Below, piece after piece: positions 28,968 through 37,016 of a stretch of DNA of 64,000 nt; the first letter of the stretch is position 1; each line of letters opens with the position of its first letter. The notes beneath the pieces are model-generated. The model saw only the letters and a program-made list of their open reading frames with translations, was not told the origin of the DNA and did not search any database. The position numbers and the translations under genes were made by a program. The DNA comes from Brevibacillus composti (GTDB lineage Bacteria > Bacillota > Bacilli > Brevibacillales > Brevibacillaceae): NCBI RefSeq assembly GCF_016406105.1, contig NZ_CP066308.1:2453501-2517500 (forward strand). The letters are read 5' to 3'.

Positions 28968-31900
28968 TCAGGATTTTTGATACAGCTTCAGCAGGGCGTT
29001 TATTTTTTCTTCCGGCAAGTCGTGGATGGAGGCCAGCAGGTCTTCCAGATTTTCTGCCTGCTTCGCCATCTTCTCCAAATCATGCGCTTCCATCACCGTG
29101 AGAGCCGGCGCCTTCTGCTGCAGCTGCTCCGTGATTTTGGCAGCGAGGGCCGCCACGCTTACGCCTTGCAGCAGGTCGGCCATTGGCAGGACGATTCCCA
29201 GCTTGGTTTCGATGCGCTGCTTGAGATCGAGCGCCATAATCGAATCCAGTCCGAGCTCATGCAGGGATTGGTGGGGGTCCAGCGTGGCCTCGCCCATTTC
29301 CAGAACCAGTTCTGCTTCCCTGCAAAGGTATGCTACGAGGTCAAACGCTTCCTCTTCTACATGGTTTGCTTCTGCGGCAGCTCCGGCAGTTTCCTGAGCC
29401 TTGGCGCGAACAGAGGGGCCAGAGACTTTCCCGGAGGTGCCAGCGGTAACCGGTGCAGCTGCGGCAGCTCCCCTCTCTCCTGTCGAGGATAGGCCCAGCT
29501 GGGAGTAAGGCATCGGTTCATTCAGGATGCGAAGATTCTGTTTGCGCAGCGTCTCTGCGGACAAGTACGGCGTTTTTTGCACCGTCAGCAAGGAGTACAG
29601 AACGACATTTCTGCGGAGCAATTCTCCGAGGAGATGCGGCCCTTCCATATGCTGCTTGACCAGATCCCCACGACGCTGGCAAACCTCTTCCAAATGCTGC
29701 TGAAAGTTCTGGTCGTATAAGAAGTTTCCAATTTCTGCGCTGCTGTCAATAAAAGAAACGATTTGCAAACAATTTTTGGCCAGAACATCTGCCCATTCTT
29801 CTTTGGTCACAAAATAAGCAGAGGATTCCGGATGCTTAATCGGTTGCGTCGAATTGGAGATAATCTCCGCCAATACAAGGATCCCGCCATTTTTCAGATG
29901 AGCGGAGAGATTGGCAAAGGCCGCTTCCTTGTCCAAAATGTGGTGCATCACCTGCACGCCAAAGGCCATCTCGTAGCGGTCCGGCAGCTTCTCGGCAGCC
30001 ACATCGCGCCGGTAAAAACGAATTTGATCCTGCAATCCTAAAGTCTTCACCCGATCCGCGGCGATCTCGATCTGTTCTGTAGAGATGTTGCAGCCGTGCA
30101 ATTGCAGATGTGGATGCTTTTCCGCCAGGCGAATCAGGTCTGTCCCATACCCGCTGCCGATCTCCACCACATGGCGCACAGAGGAATAATCAACATGTTG
30201 GAAGAGAACTTGTCTCATCTCATCCCAGGCTTGCAGCATTTTTTTCCGGTTTTCCGGGTGGCGTTCGGGATCGGCCATCGTCAATATCCAGGAAAAATCA
30301 GGATCTACCTGCGCAAACGGCGCAAAACTGAGGAAATCCTCGTACGGCTTTCTCTCATATGCGAGGGAGCGGTAATACTCCTTAACCGTTTCAGACATGC
30401 CCGGAGGCGAATCCTCTGTTTTTTCTTCCAAGGCGGCCGATACAGCCACAAACCCGCTCTTCAGCTCGTTTTCCAGCTCGTAATTCCCCTCTTCCGCTGC
30501 CTCCGCATCCAGCCAGAACCGCCGCCGCTCCCATGGGTACAGGGGCAGCTGGACAAAGGTCCCGTGTGGATAGAGCCGCTTGGCATCAAGATCATAGCCG
30601 AGGGTGAACAGATCGCCAAATATTCTTGCCAGGCCGCTGAGAAGCCCCTCTGCATCCTTTTCCAGGGAAAGGAGGTGGACTTCGTTCTCCTGGGTCCCGC
30701 GGGGAAATGCTGCCGATAACGCGGTTTCCGCCTGACTTTCCGGGCCAAAGAACAGCGCCACGCAGGAATCATCGGTTCCCAGGCGTTGGGCCATGTCATC
30801 TGTTCGTTCGCTGGAGAGGTTCGACTCATGCGCTGCTGCAATCCCGACTGCTTCCCCCAGGCTGATTCTGCCTTCCGCATAGGCGGCTGCGACTTCGCCT
30901 ATCCCCACGCCTGAAGCGGCATCACTTTGTATCCCCCATGATTGCACCAGGCTAAAGAGGGCGGCTTGGAGAGCAAAATGGGCGAGGGGCGATATGGCAT
31001 CTCCTGTCTTCTGATCCAAGAGCGATTGCCAGACGGATTGATTTGTTTTTTTCTGAATCAGGTCATCGCAGCGATCCAAAACATCCCGAAATGCCGAATC
31101 CCGCTGGTAAAGCTGGCGAATGGCGGACACAGAGAATGACCACTCGCTCGGAAACAGAAAGGCCAGTTTGGGCATGCGGACATCTTTTTTCCCGAAGCTC
31201 ACTCCTGGCAGCGCTCCCCCCTCTGCCCACGCCTGAATTTTTGCGGTGATGGCTTCTTTCGTCTCTCCCCGGACACTGAGGCGATGTTTATGCTTTCCTC
31301 TGCGGACGTTGGCAGAATAGCAGAGATCCTTCAAAGAAATCTCGTCGCCTGCCGCGGACAGGAAGCTCGCGTAAGAGCCGGCGAGCCGTTGCAGCGATTT
31401 CTCACTGTCAGCGGAGAGCAGGAGCAGATGATCGGCAGCCAGCACATGATCGGTTTGCGTCTTTTCCTCGCGAACACCTGCATACTCTCGTAAAATCACA
31501 TGCGCATTGGTGCCGCCAAATCCGAAGGAGCTCACACCGGCGATCAAGGGCGCAGCGGACTCAGGGATGGGTTCCAGAGCGCGCGGCACTCGCACCGGCA
31601 GTTTGTCAAAAGCGATATGGGGATTTAACTCCTTCACATGGAGGCTTGGCGGAATCTTGCGGTTTTTCAAGATCAGAGCCACTTTGATAAAGCTGGCGAT
31701 GCCGACAGCCGCTTCCAGATGTCCGATATTGGTCTTGACGGAACCGATGGTACATAAGCTGCCCTCCTCTCTCCCTTCGGCCAGCACGCTTCCCAGTGTA
31801 TTCACCTCGATCGGATCACCCAATAGCGTGCCTGTCCCATGTGCTTCCACGTAGGTAATCTCACCTGGGGAGATCGCAGAACGCCGGCATGCTTCCCGCA

Positions 31901-33089
31901 GCAATGCCTCCTGTGCCTCGCCGCTCGGAGCCATCAGCCCATTGGTCCGACCGTCGTTGTTGATGGCGCCCCCTCTCACGGTCGCATAGATCACATCACC
32001 GTCTGCGAGAGCCTGTGACAGCGGCTTTAGAATGACGATGCCAGCTCCTTCTCCCCGCACATAGCCATTGGCCTGGGAGTCAAACGTCTTGCATCGTCCA
32101 TCGGGAGCGATGAAGCCGGTTTTCGCAAAGTTAACAGAGAGGGATGGGGTCAGAATCAAATTGACGCCACCGGCTAACGCCATCGTGCAATCCTGATTCC
32201 AAATGCTCTGACAGGCTGTATAGACAGAGACCAGAGAGGATGAACAGGCGGTGTCGATGGCCATGCTCGGACCGCGGAAGCCGTACAGGTAGGAGAGCCG
32301 ATTCGCCGCGATGCTGAGGGCGCTTCCCGTCCCGGCATACGCATGGCTCCGGTCCGGATCACTCAACTGCATCTGGCCGTAGTCACTGTGGGAGATGCCG
32401 ATAAATACGCCTACCCTCTCCCCTTCCAGATCGGCGGGCACCAGACCGGCATCCTCCAGCGCTTCCCAGCTGATTTCCAGCAATAACCGCTGCTGCGGGT
32501 CCATTCTGGCCGCCTCTCGCGGCGCAATCCCAAAGAACTGGTTGTCAAACAGATCGACGCGATCCAAAAATCCGCCCCAGCGAGAGTTCATTTTTCCCGG
32601 AGTCTGCGGATTCGGATCGTAGTATGCATCGATATCCCATCTGTCAGCGGGGACCTCACGGATGGCGTCGCGTCCCTCGCTAAGCATTTCCCAGAATTCC
32701 GCCTTATTCTGCGCTCCTGGAAACCGGCAACCGATTCCCACCACCGCGATTGGTTCCCGCGAGCTCGTTTCCCTTCGTTTCTCAGCAGGATCGTCACTCC
32801 CTCTGGTGGCATCGGCTGCGAGATATCTCGCTACAGCCGCAACAGACGGATGATCGTACAACAAAGTCGGAGAAAGATCAAAGCCGACCAAGTCTTCCAG
32901 CTCTCCTGACAATTCCACTGTAAAGACGGAGTCTACCCCCAAATTCACGAAGGGCGTGTCAGGATCCAATTCGGCTTCATTCAGTTTGAGATGACCTGCA
33001 ATTCTGGATAACAAAAAGGACTGGATCTCTCTGGCCGATCTCCCGTTCTCGCGGCGAAGTTTGCCTTCGTCATGTTTCCCTACTTTCAT
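28968..33089 (-). CDS. Modular PKS: ACP-KS-(degenerate AT)-MT-ACP
   Basis: 1373 residues. ACP1 (GVDSV, Ser54) is the likely acceptor for the FAAL-activated fatty acid. The KS (~112-537) has its triad intact: DTACSSS Cys282, EAHGTGT His417, NIGHLEA His457. The AT region (~635-860) is short and broken: GHSxGE reads GVGIGE at 727-732, so the nucleophile Ser is Gly729; the usual N-terminal GQGSQ motif is lost and the middle of the fold is missing, though the post-AT linker YPWERRRFWL survives. A SAM methyltransferase (~905-1170, EIGSGYGTD at ~976) follows, then ACP2 (GLDSI, Ser1283). No KR, DH or ER. The C-terminus LPEEKINALLKLY looks like a docking tail. Start ATG with GAGGAG 8 nt upstream. First gene of the operon. 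Confidence 0.95.
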   Translation of the reverse strand: MKVGKHDEGKLRRENGRSAREIQSFLLSRIAGHLKLNEAELDPDTPFVNLGVDSVFTVELSGELEDLVGFDLSPTLLYDHPSVAAVARYLAADATRGSDDPAEKRRETSSREPIAVVGIGCRFPGAQNKAEFWEMLSEGRDAIREVPADRWDIDAYYDPNPQTPGKMNSRWGGFLDRVDLFDNQFFGIAPREAARMDPQQRLLLEISWEALEDAGLVPADLEGERVGVFIGISHSDYGQMQLSDPDRSHAYAGTGSALSIAANRLSYLYGFRGPSMAIDTACSSSLVSVYTACQSIWNQDCTMALAGGVNLILTPSLSVNFAKTGFIAPDGRCKTFDSQANGYVRGEGAGIVILKPLSQALADGDVIYATVRGGAINNDGRTNGLMAPSGEAQEALLREACRRSAISPGEITYVEAHGTGTLLGDPIEVNTLGSVLAEGREEGSLCTIGSVKTNIGHLEAAVGIASFIKVALILKNRKIPPSLHVKELNPHIAFDKLPVRVPRALEPIPESAAPLIAGVSSFGFGGTNAHVILREYAGVREEKTQTDHVLAADHLLLLSADSEKSLQRLAGSYASFLSAAGDEISLKDLCYSANVRRGKHKHRLSVRGETKEAITAKIQAWAEGGALPGVSFGKKDVRMPKLAFLFPSEWSFSVSAIRQLYQRDSAFRDVLDRCDDLIQKKTNQSVWQSLLDQKTGDAISPLAHFALQAALFSLVQSWGIQSDAASGVGIGEVAAAYAEGRISLGEAVGIAAAHESNLSSERTDDMAQRLGTDDSCVALFFGPESQAETALSAAFPRGTQENEVHLLSLEKDAEGLLSGLARIFGDLFTLGYDLDAKRLYPHGTFVQLPLYPWERRRFWLDAEAAEEGNYELENELKSGFVAVSAALEEKTEDSPPGMSETVKEYYRSLAYERKPYEDFLSFAPFAQVDPDFSWILTMADPERHPENRKKMLQAWDEMRQVLFQHVDYSSVRHVVEIGSGYGTDLIRLAEKHPHLQLHGCNISTEQIEIAADRVKTLGLQDQIRFYRRDVAAEKLPDRYEMAFGVQVMHHILDKEAAFANLSAHLKNGGILVLAEIISNSTQPIKHPESSAYFVTKEEWADVLAKNCLQIVSFIDSSAEIGNFLYDQNFQQHLEEVCQRRGDLVKQHMEGPHLLGELLRRNVVLYSLLTVQKTPYLSAETLRKQNLRILNEPMPYSQLGLSSTGERGAAAAAPVTAGTSGKVSGPSVRAKAQETAGAAAEANHVEEEAFDLVAYLCREAELVLEMGEATLDPHQSLHELGLDSIMALDLKQRIETKLGIVLPMADLLQGVSVAALAAKITEQLQQKAPALTVMEAHDLEKMAKQAENLEDLLASIHDLPEEKINALLKLYQKS

Positions 33090-34043
33090 AGCCCCATCTC
33101 CTCACCATTGATTTTTCGCTCCCTTATATGGGCATTAATGTATGAAGTGTAATAATATGGCATTTGGGATCGCAAGAAGAAAACAAGCCAATCGTGGTTG
33201 AACCATTGTTTGAAGATTCGGAATATAGTCTTCGCTTTTAAGGACATGCTGAACCCACTGCGGAAACAACTGTGCTCCAAAGGCAAGAGCCAGCGTAAAG
33301 ACACCGCAACTGTTTCGTCGGCAGTACGGAGGTTGTGGCGATCGGAATCATGGGAAGTTGAGGTGACCAGAACGATTGGAAGTTATAGAGGATGTATCTG
33401 GGTACGAGCATTTTAAAAATAGAGGTCGAAAGGTTGGACAACGGTACGTTTTCATTCAAGCACAGTCGTGTTTGGGCAGACATCAACTCCTGTACTGGAA
33501 TTCACTTTGCGAAGTACCAAGCTTTTTTAGAAGTGGCGCGAAGAGATTACTTTTCACAGGGTGTACGCTTCCATGAGGTAGGTAAGAGGATTCACGAGGA
33601 TGTGTTCGATTCTGAAGTCATAGTATTACAGCAAAAGAAAATTGTAAACATATACTACAATTTCAATTTTCTGTTAAATTTGTTAAATCCACACTTTACA
33701 ATAGTAATTACTCATTCGAGGCAGGGTTGTTCAAAAAAGGCGTTGACATGCATTGGCATAATATACATAATTTGGTTAGATTACAGTCCTGCTTTACCTT
33801 TTCAATACTTATCAGGAGGGGATTTAAAAAAACTATTCGCGCACCCTAGCTCTAGAATCCTTTGCCGAAATGGAAATTAGTTCCTTCGTCTTAGATTTCG
33901 CCCAACACCCCACTACTCTCCCCCAGAACCCACGCGCCCAGGAAAAACGATGCTCCTACACCAGACAACTGAGGATAGCAGAAAGCAACCATGTTTGGCA
34001 ACTGATGCAAGTTTCTACGAAAATCCTGAACTGAGGTGATTCT
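33090..34043. other. Low-GC intergenic spacer between the PKS operon and the ABC exporter
   Basis: This ~950 bp spacer is clearly richer in A+T than its neighbours, most strongly at about 33600-33850. It must hold the promoter of the minus-strand biosynthetic operon and probably that of the plus-strand ABC genes. On the minus strand a TATTAT box (33152-33157) could be a -10 element for the operon, but no good -35 stands at the right distance, so I do not call it. No terminator, repeat or convincing regulator gene is seen. A weak open frame at 33392-33880 is listed separately. The base composition could reflect horizontal gain or decayed sequence. Confidence 0.6.
33392..33880 (+). CDS. Doubtful open reading frame, possibly decayed or spurious
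   Basis: A 162-codon frame with no family I recognise. The first ~80 residues (for example VERLDNGTFSFKHSRVW and RIHEDVFDSEVIVLQQ) look protein-like, while the rest is low-complexity AT-rich translation. The only ribosome-site candidate, AGAGG, abuts the ATG, which is poor. An in-frame-looking fragment further upstream (NKPIVVEPLFEDSEYSLRF at about 33182-33240) ends in a stop, so the area could contain pieces of a decayed gene. Listed because the stretch is otherwise empty; it may not be expressed. Confidence 0.2.
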   Translation: MYLGTSILKIEVERLDNGTFSFKHSRVWADINSCTGIHFAKYQAFLEVARRDYFSQGVRFHEVGKRIHEDVFDSEVIVLQQKKIVNIYYNFNFLLNLLNPHFTIVITHSRQGCSKKALTCIGIIYIIWLDYSPALPFQYLSGGDLKKLFAHPSSRILCRNGN

Positions 34044-34979
34044 GTGTCAGAGATTGCGTACGAAATCAGAGACTTGGTCAAATCCTACCCCTCTGCGAAA
34101 ACGCCGGCAAACGACGGCATCTCGCTCACCATTCGCCGCGGTGAGGTCTTTGGACTGTTAGGGCCCAATGGAGCAGGAAAAAGTACCTTGGTCCGCCAAT
34201 TAGCCGGCATGCTCAAACCGACTAGCGGCACGATCCACCTGTTTGGGCATGATTTGCTGAAAGATCCGCAGACCGCAAGCAACTGGGTCGCTCTCCAACC
34301 GCAAAATATTTGGCTGCCCGCCCAGACAAAGCCCCGAGAAGTCATCGAAACCACAGGGCGGCTGCGCGGTCTGCCCCCGGCCGATGCCAAGCGTGAAGCC
34401 GAACGGTTTATTGAAGAATTCGGCTTAAAGGACCATTTGGAGAAAAAGATGCAGATTCTCTCCGGTGGCTTGCGCCGTTTGGTCGCCACAGCCGTTACGC
34501 TGATTGGCAATCGTCCCATCGTGATCCTGGACGAACCCACGAACGATCTCGACCCCGAGATCCGCCGCGTAGTATGGAACCGAATCAGGGAAACCGCCCG
34601 TACAGGCAGCACGGTGATCCTGGTTACGCACAACGTAGTGGAAGCGGAGCAGACACTGGATCGGGTGACGATTATGAGGTCTGGACGGATTTTGGCCGAG
34701 GGGACGCCGGCAGAATTGAAAGCCAGGATCTCCCGACAAATTCGGCTGGAAATGGTGACGCGCCCAGATACAGACAACCTCTCCTTCCTCCAAGCGTTTC
34801 CGAATGTACAGCATCTGGGACAGCAACGCTTCCTCCTGCTGCTCGAACAAGACCAGGTCGAGAGTGCCATCGCAGATTTGCTCCCCCACCTGCAAAATCT
34901 GGAGGATTTCCGCATCGTGACGTCCAATCTCGAGGATATTTATTTTGAATTGAGTGGAGGTGACCGCATTGCAGGTTAA
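34044..34979 (+). CDS. ABC transporter ATP-binding protein
   Basis: 311 residues. Walker A GPNGAGKST (~37), Q-loop region VALQPQN, signature LSGGLRR, Walker B VILDEPTNDLD and switch His (LVTHNVVEAEQ) are all intact, so it should be an active ATPase. The extra ~80-residue C-terminal domain is typical of ABC-2 exporters. Start GTG with GAGGTG 6-7 nt upstream. The downstream permease begins inside its last codons, so the two form one exporter. It is divergent from the biosynthetic operon, about 950 bp away; a role in product export or self-protection is possible, but the substrate cannot be read from sequence. Confidence 0.93.
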   Translation: MSEIAYEIRDLVKSYPSAKTPANDGISLTIRRGEVFGLLGPNGAGKSTLVRQLAGMLKPTSGTIHLFGHDLLKDPQTASNWVALQPQNIWLPAQTKPREVIETTGRLRGLPPADAKREAERFIEEFGLKDHLEKKMQILSGGLRRLVATAVTLIGNRPIVILDEPTNDLDPEIRRVVWNRIRETARTGSTVILVTHNVVEAEQTLDRVTIMRSGRILAEGTPAELKARISRQIRLEMVTRPDTDNLSFLQAFPNVQHLGQQRFLLLLEQDQVESAIADLLPHLQNLEDFRIVTSNLEDIYFELSGGDRIAG

Positions 34980-35760
34980 TCCAGTCGCCACGAACTATGC
35001 ACCGGTATCGCAGACCCAAAGCCAACTGCCTTGGTTTCAGCAGTTTCGCCTGCTGCTCAGTCTGCTCATCACCGATTACCGTTCTGCCGCTCCTTTTCTC
35101 GTCTTGATCGGCCTGGCCTTGCCAACCGGCTTTCTCTGGATTCTCAGAAGCTATGTAGGCACGGGTGAAGAAGCGTTATGGCTGCTCGCCGGCAACATCG
35201 TCATGTCGGTCTGTTTCGGGAGCGTCAGCTTTGCCATTCAGCGGACGGCGCTCATGAAAGTGGAAGGAGAACTGGACTATTACGCCAGTCTGTCCGTGAA
35301 AAAGACCGCGTTTATCGCTGCTACTTTTGTAGAATCCATCATTTTTGCCATCCCTGCACTCACCAGCTCTCTCGTCCTCGGTTACTTCCTGCTCGATATT
35401 CCGGCGCAAAAATTGGTCATGTGCATCCCGCTGGCCCTGCTGGCCGCCAGCAGCCTGACCATCGTCGGCTCGACCATCGGCAGCTACGCAAAGACCATGG
35501 CCCATTTCGCCGTACTTTCTTACCTGCCCTACCTGCTGGTCATTTTCTTCAGCCCTGTACTGCTCCCTTATGAGATGCTGCCCTTTTTCATGAAGGTGAC
35601 CTCGTTTCTGTTCCCCACCGGTCAAGCCGCATTGGTGCTGAGCGGAGTGCTTCACCAGCAGTACGACACCACCTTCTGGATTCTCATCGGCGCGCTCTGT
35701 CTCTGGCTGATCATCGCGATCAGCATCGCCCTGCGCAAGCTGGACTGGCGAGAAAACTAA
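34969..35760 (+). CDS. ABC-2 type transporter permease
   Basis: 263 residues with about six hydrophobic helices (for example LVLIGLALPTGFLWIL, WLLAGNIVMSVCFGSVSF, SIIFAIPALTSSLVLGYFL, FWILIGALCLWLIIAISIAL). I choose TTG 34969 because GGAGG (34956-34960) lies 8 nt upstream; GTG codons at 34954 and 34960 sit on or before that site. The start overlaps the stop of the ATPase gene by 11 nt, indicating coupled translation. It forms the membrane half of the exporter. About 90 bp separate it from the methyltransferase gene. Confidence 0.88.
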   Translation: MQVNPVATNYAPVSQTQSQLPWFQQFRLLLSLLITDYRSAAPFLVLIGLALPTGFLWILRSYVGTGEEALWLLAGNIVMSVCFGSVSFAIQRTALMKVEGELDYYASLSVKKTAFIAATFVESIIFAIPALTSSLVLGYFLLDIPAQKLVMCIPLALLAASSLTIVGSTIGSYAKTMAHFAVLSYLPYLLVIFFSPVLLPYEMLPFFMKVTSFLFPTGQAALVLSGVLHQQYDTTFWILIGALCLWLIIAISIALRKLDWREN

Positions 35761-35853
35761 CCGCTTTCCAATCGGCGCTCCCTCGTCTATGATAGGCTGA
35801 GGGGGCGCAGACTTCGTTTTCGGTCGGACCCGATCGGAGCATGGACGGGAGGG

Positions 35854-36477
35854 ATGGCCTTGAACAAAGCCGATCAAATCAAGAAATTCAGCCAGCAGGC
35901 CGCCATGTACGAACGCAATCGGCGAGCCTACACGCTGGGGCATTGGCGCCGCCGCCTGCTCCGGGAGGCACGGAGAAACGTATTGGAGGCCGCAGTGGGA
36001 GCCGGAGCCAATTTCCCGTTTTACGACAGGGAGTTGGTGGATAACGTAACGACTGTCGATTTTAGCCCGGAAATGCTGCGCAAAGCAAAACAAGCGGCGC
36101 GAGAGTTTGGCATTCCTGCCACCTTTCTGGAATCCGACATGGATCGCCTGTCACTTGCTCCCGACTCATTTGACACGATCGTCTCTACCCTGTCGCTCTG
36201 CAGCTATGAGGATCCGCTTGCGGTATTGAACCAGTTCAACCGCTGGTGCCGCAAAGACGGAAACATCCTGCTCATGGAGCATGGATTGAGCTCCAACTTT
36301 TTACTAGCTTGCGCGCAAAAAGCGTTGGATCCGCTCATCTACCGGATAGAAGGCTGCCACCACAATCGCGATATGATGAAGATCGTGGATCGCTCTGACC
36401 TCGTCCTGGTGAAGTCTGAGCACTACTGGGCTGGTTGCATTCATCTGATCTGGGCCAAACCAAGCAAGACGCAGTAA
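35854..36477 (+). CDS. Class I SAM-dependent methyltransferase
   Basis: 207 residues. The SAM-binding motif I reads LEAAVGAGANFPFY, motif II VTTVDFSPEMLRKAK, and the post-motif FDTIVSTLSLCSYEDP is the usual strand-4 region of the UbiE/Methyltransf_11 type. Substrate unknown. GGGAGGG touches ATG 35854, while TTG 35860 would have ideal spacing, so the protein may start two residues later. It follows the ABC permease by ~90 bp on the same strand and may be co-transcribed. It could modify the lipopeptide or be unrelated housekeeping. Confidence 0.85.
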   Translation: MALNKADQIKKFSQQAAMYERNRRAYTLGHWRRRLLREARRNVLEAAVGAGANFPFYDRELVDNVTTVDFSPEMLRKAKQAAREFGIPATFLESDMDRLSLAPDSFDTIVSTLSLCSYEDPLAVLNQFNRWCRKDGNILLMEHGLSSNFLLACAQKALDPLIYRIEGCHHNRDMMKIVDRSDLVLVKSEHYWAGCIHLIWAKPSKTQ

Positions 36478-36664
36478 GCCTCCACCGAAAAGAACAAGCA
36501 AAATCCGAACATTTTTCATGGGATTTTCCAGAATATAAGAAACCAATTGCTTAACGTTCGTGTTTTGATCTTTTCAACCCGCTATACCTCGATCAAACAT
36601 AGTCATTTCACGAACAATAAATAGTTTTTGAAAGTGTTTGTTCATTTTTTCTCTTTTTTTGTGC
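36478..36664. other. Intergenic A/T-rich stretch with inverted repeats
   Basis: No gene is seen. GTTCGTG (36556-36562) is repeated inverted as CACGAAC (36609-36615), with TTGATC/GATCAA nested inside. GAACAA (36612-36617) and TTGTTC (36638-36643) form another inverted pair followed by a T-rich tract. The second pair could act as a weak terminator for the methyltransferase gene; the first could be an operator next to the serine operon promoter. Both are tentative. Confidence 0.35.
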
Positions 36665-36693
36665 TTGACGCTCCTTCACTAGCATGTTATCGT
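36665..36693 (+). promoter_or_regulatory. Sigma-A promoter of the serine T-box operon
   Basis: TTGACG at 36665-36670 and TATCGT at 36688-36693 are separated by exactly 17 nt. They lie about 30 nt before the first stem of the T-box leader, which fits transcription starting near 36700. Confidence 0.7.
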
Positions 36694-36724
36694 AGATACA
36701 AATCAAAGCGAGCATGAATAGTTG

Positions 36725-37016
36725 AACAACGTTGACGAAGAGATGCCTTGCATGGGAAACCCTCAGAGAGCCGATGGTTGCTGCGAATCGGTGGTTCCCT
36801 GCCTGGATAAGCACTTCCGAGTTGTTGCGCTGAACCGAGGCCACTGGCCTTCCCAGTAGGCGCGAACGGTAGATCCGTTATCTCTGCAGGTCTTGTACCT
36901 GGAAAGGTTCTTCTTTGCGAAAAGAAGAACGAATGAGGGTGGCACCGCGAAGCAAAGCCTCTCGTCCCTCACCTGTCTCCGAAATTGGAGTCAGTGTGAG
37001 AACGGGAGGCTTTTAT
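36725..37016 (+). promoter_or_regulatory. T-box riboswitch, serine-type
   Basis: The leader contains the conserved T-box AGGGTGGCACCGCG (36936-36949) upstream of a class V aminotransferase-serA operon. Stem I is closed by AACAAC (36725-36730) pairing with GTTGTT (36821-36826). A TCC triplet (36816-36818) sits just before the closing strand, where the specifier codon is expected, and TCC encodes serine. The variable base of the antiterminator bulge (TGGN) is C, which pairs with the discriminator G73 of tRNA-Ser (established). Uncharged tRNA-Ser should stabilise the antiterminator and turn the operon on. Confidence 0.94.

Noticed and set aside
33182..33240. Possible group II intron reverse-transcriptase remnant (VVEPLFEDSEYSLRF)
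   Set aside because: Resembles the EPxFxxxSYGFRP motif only over a few residues; no flanking RT motifs follow in any frame.
33086..33304. 72-codon minus-strand frame upstream of the PKS as a leader peptide or regulator
   Set aside because: No ribosome site near its start and no recognisable content; it only overlaps the PKS start.
36556..36643. Inverted repeats as a defined operator or attachment site
   Set aside because: The spacing is long and the repeats short; no integrase or regulator gene is nearby, so no function is claimed.
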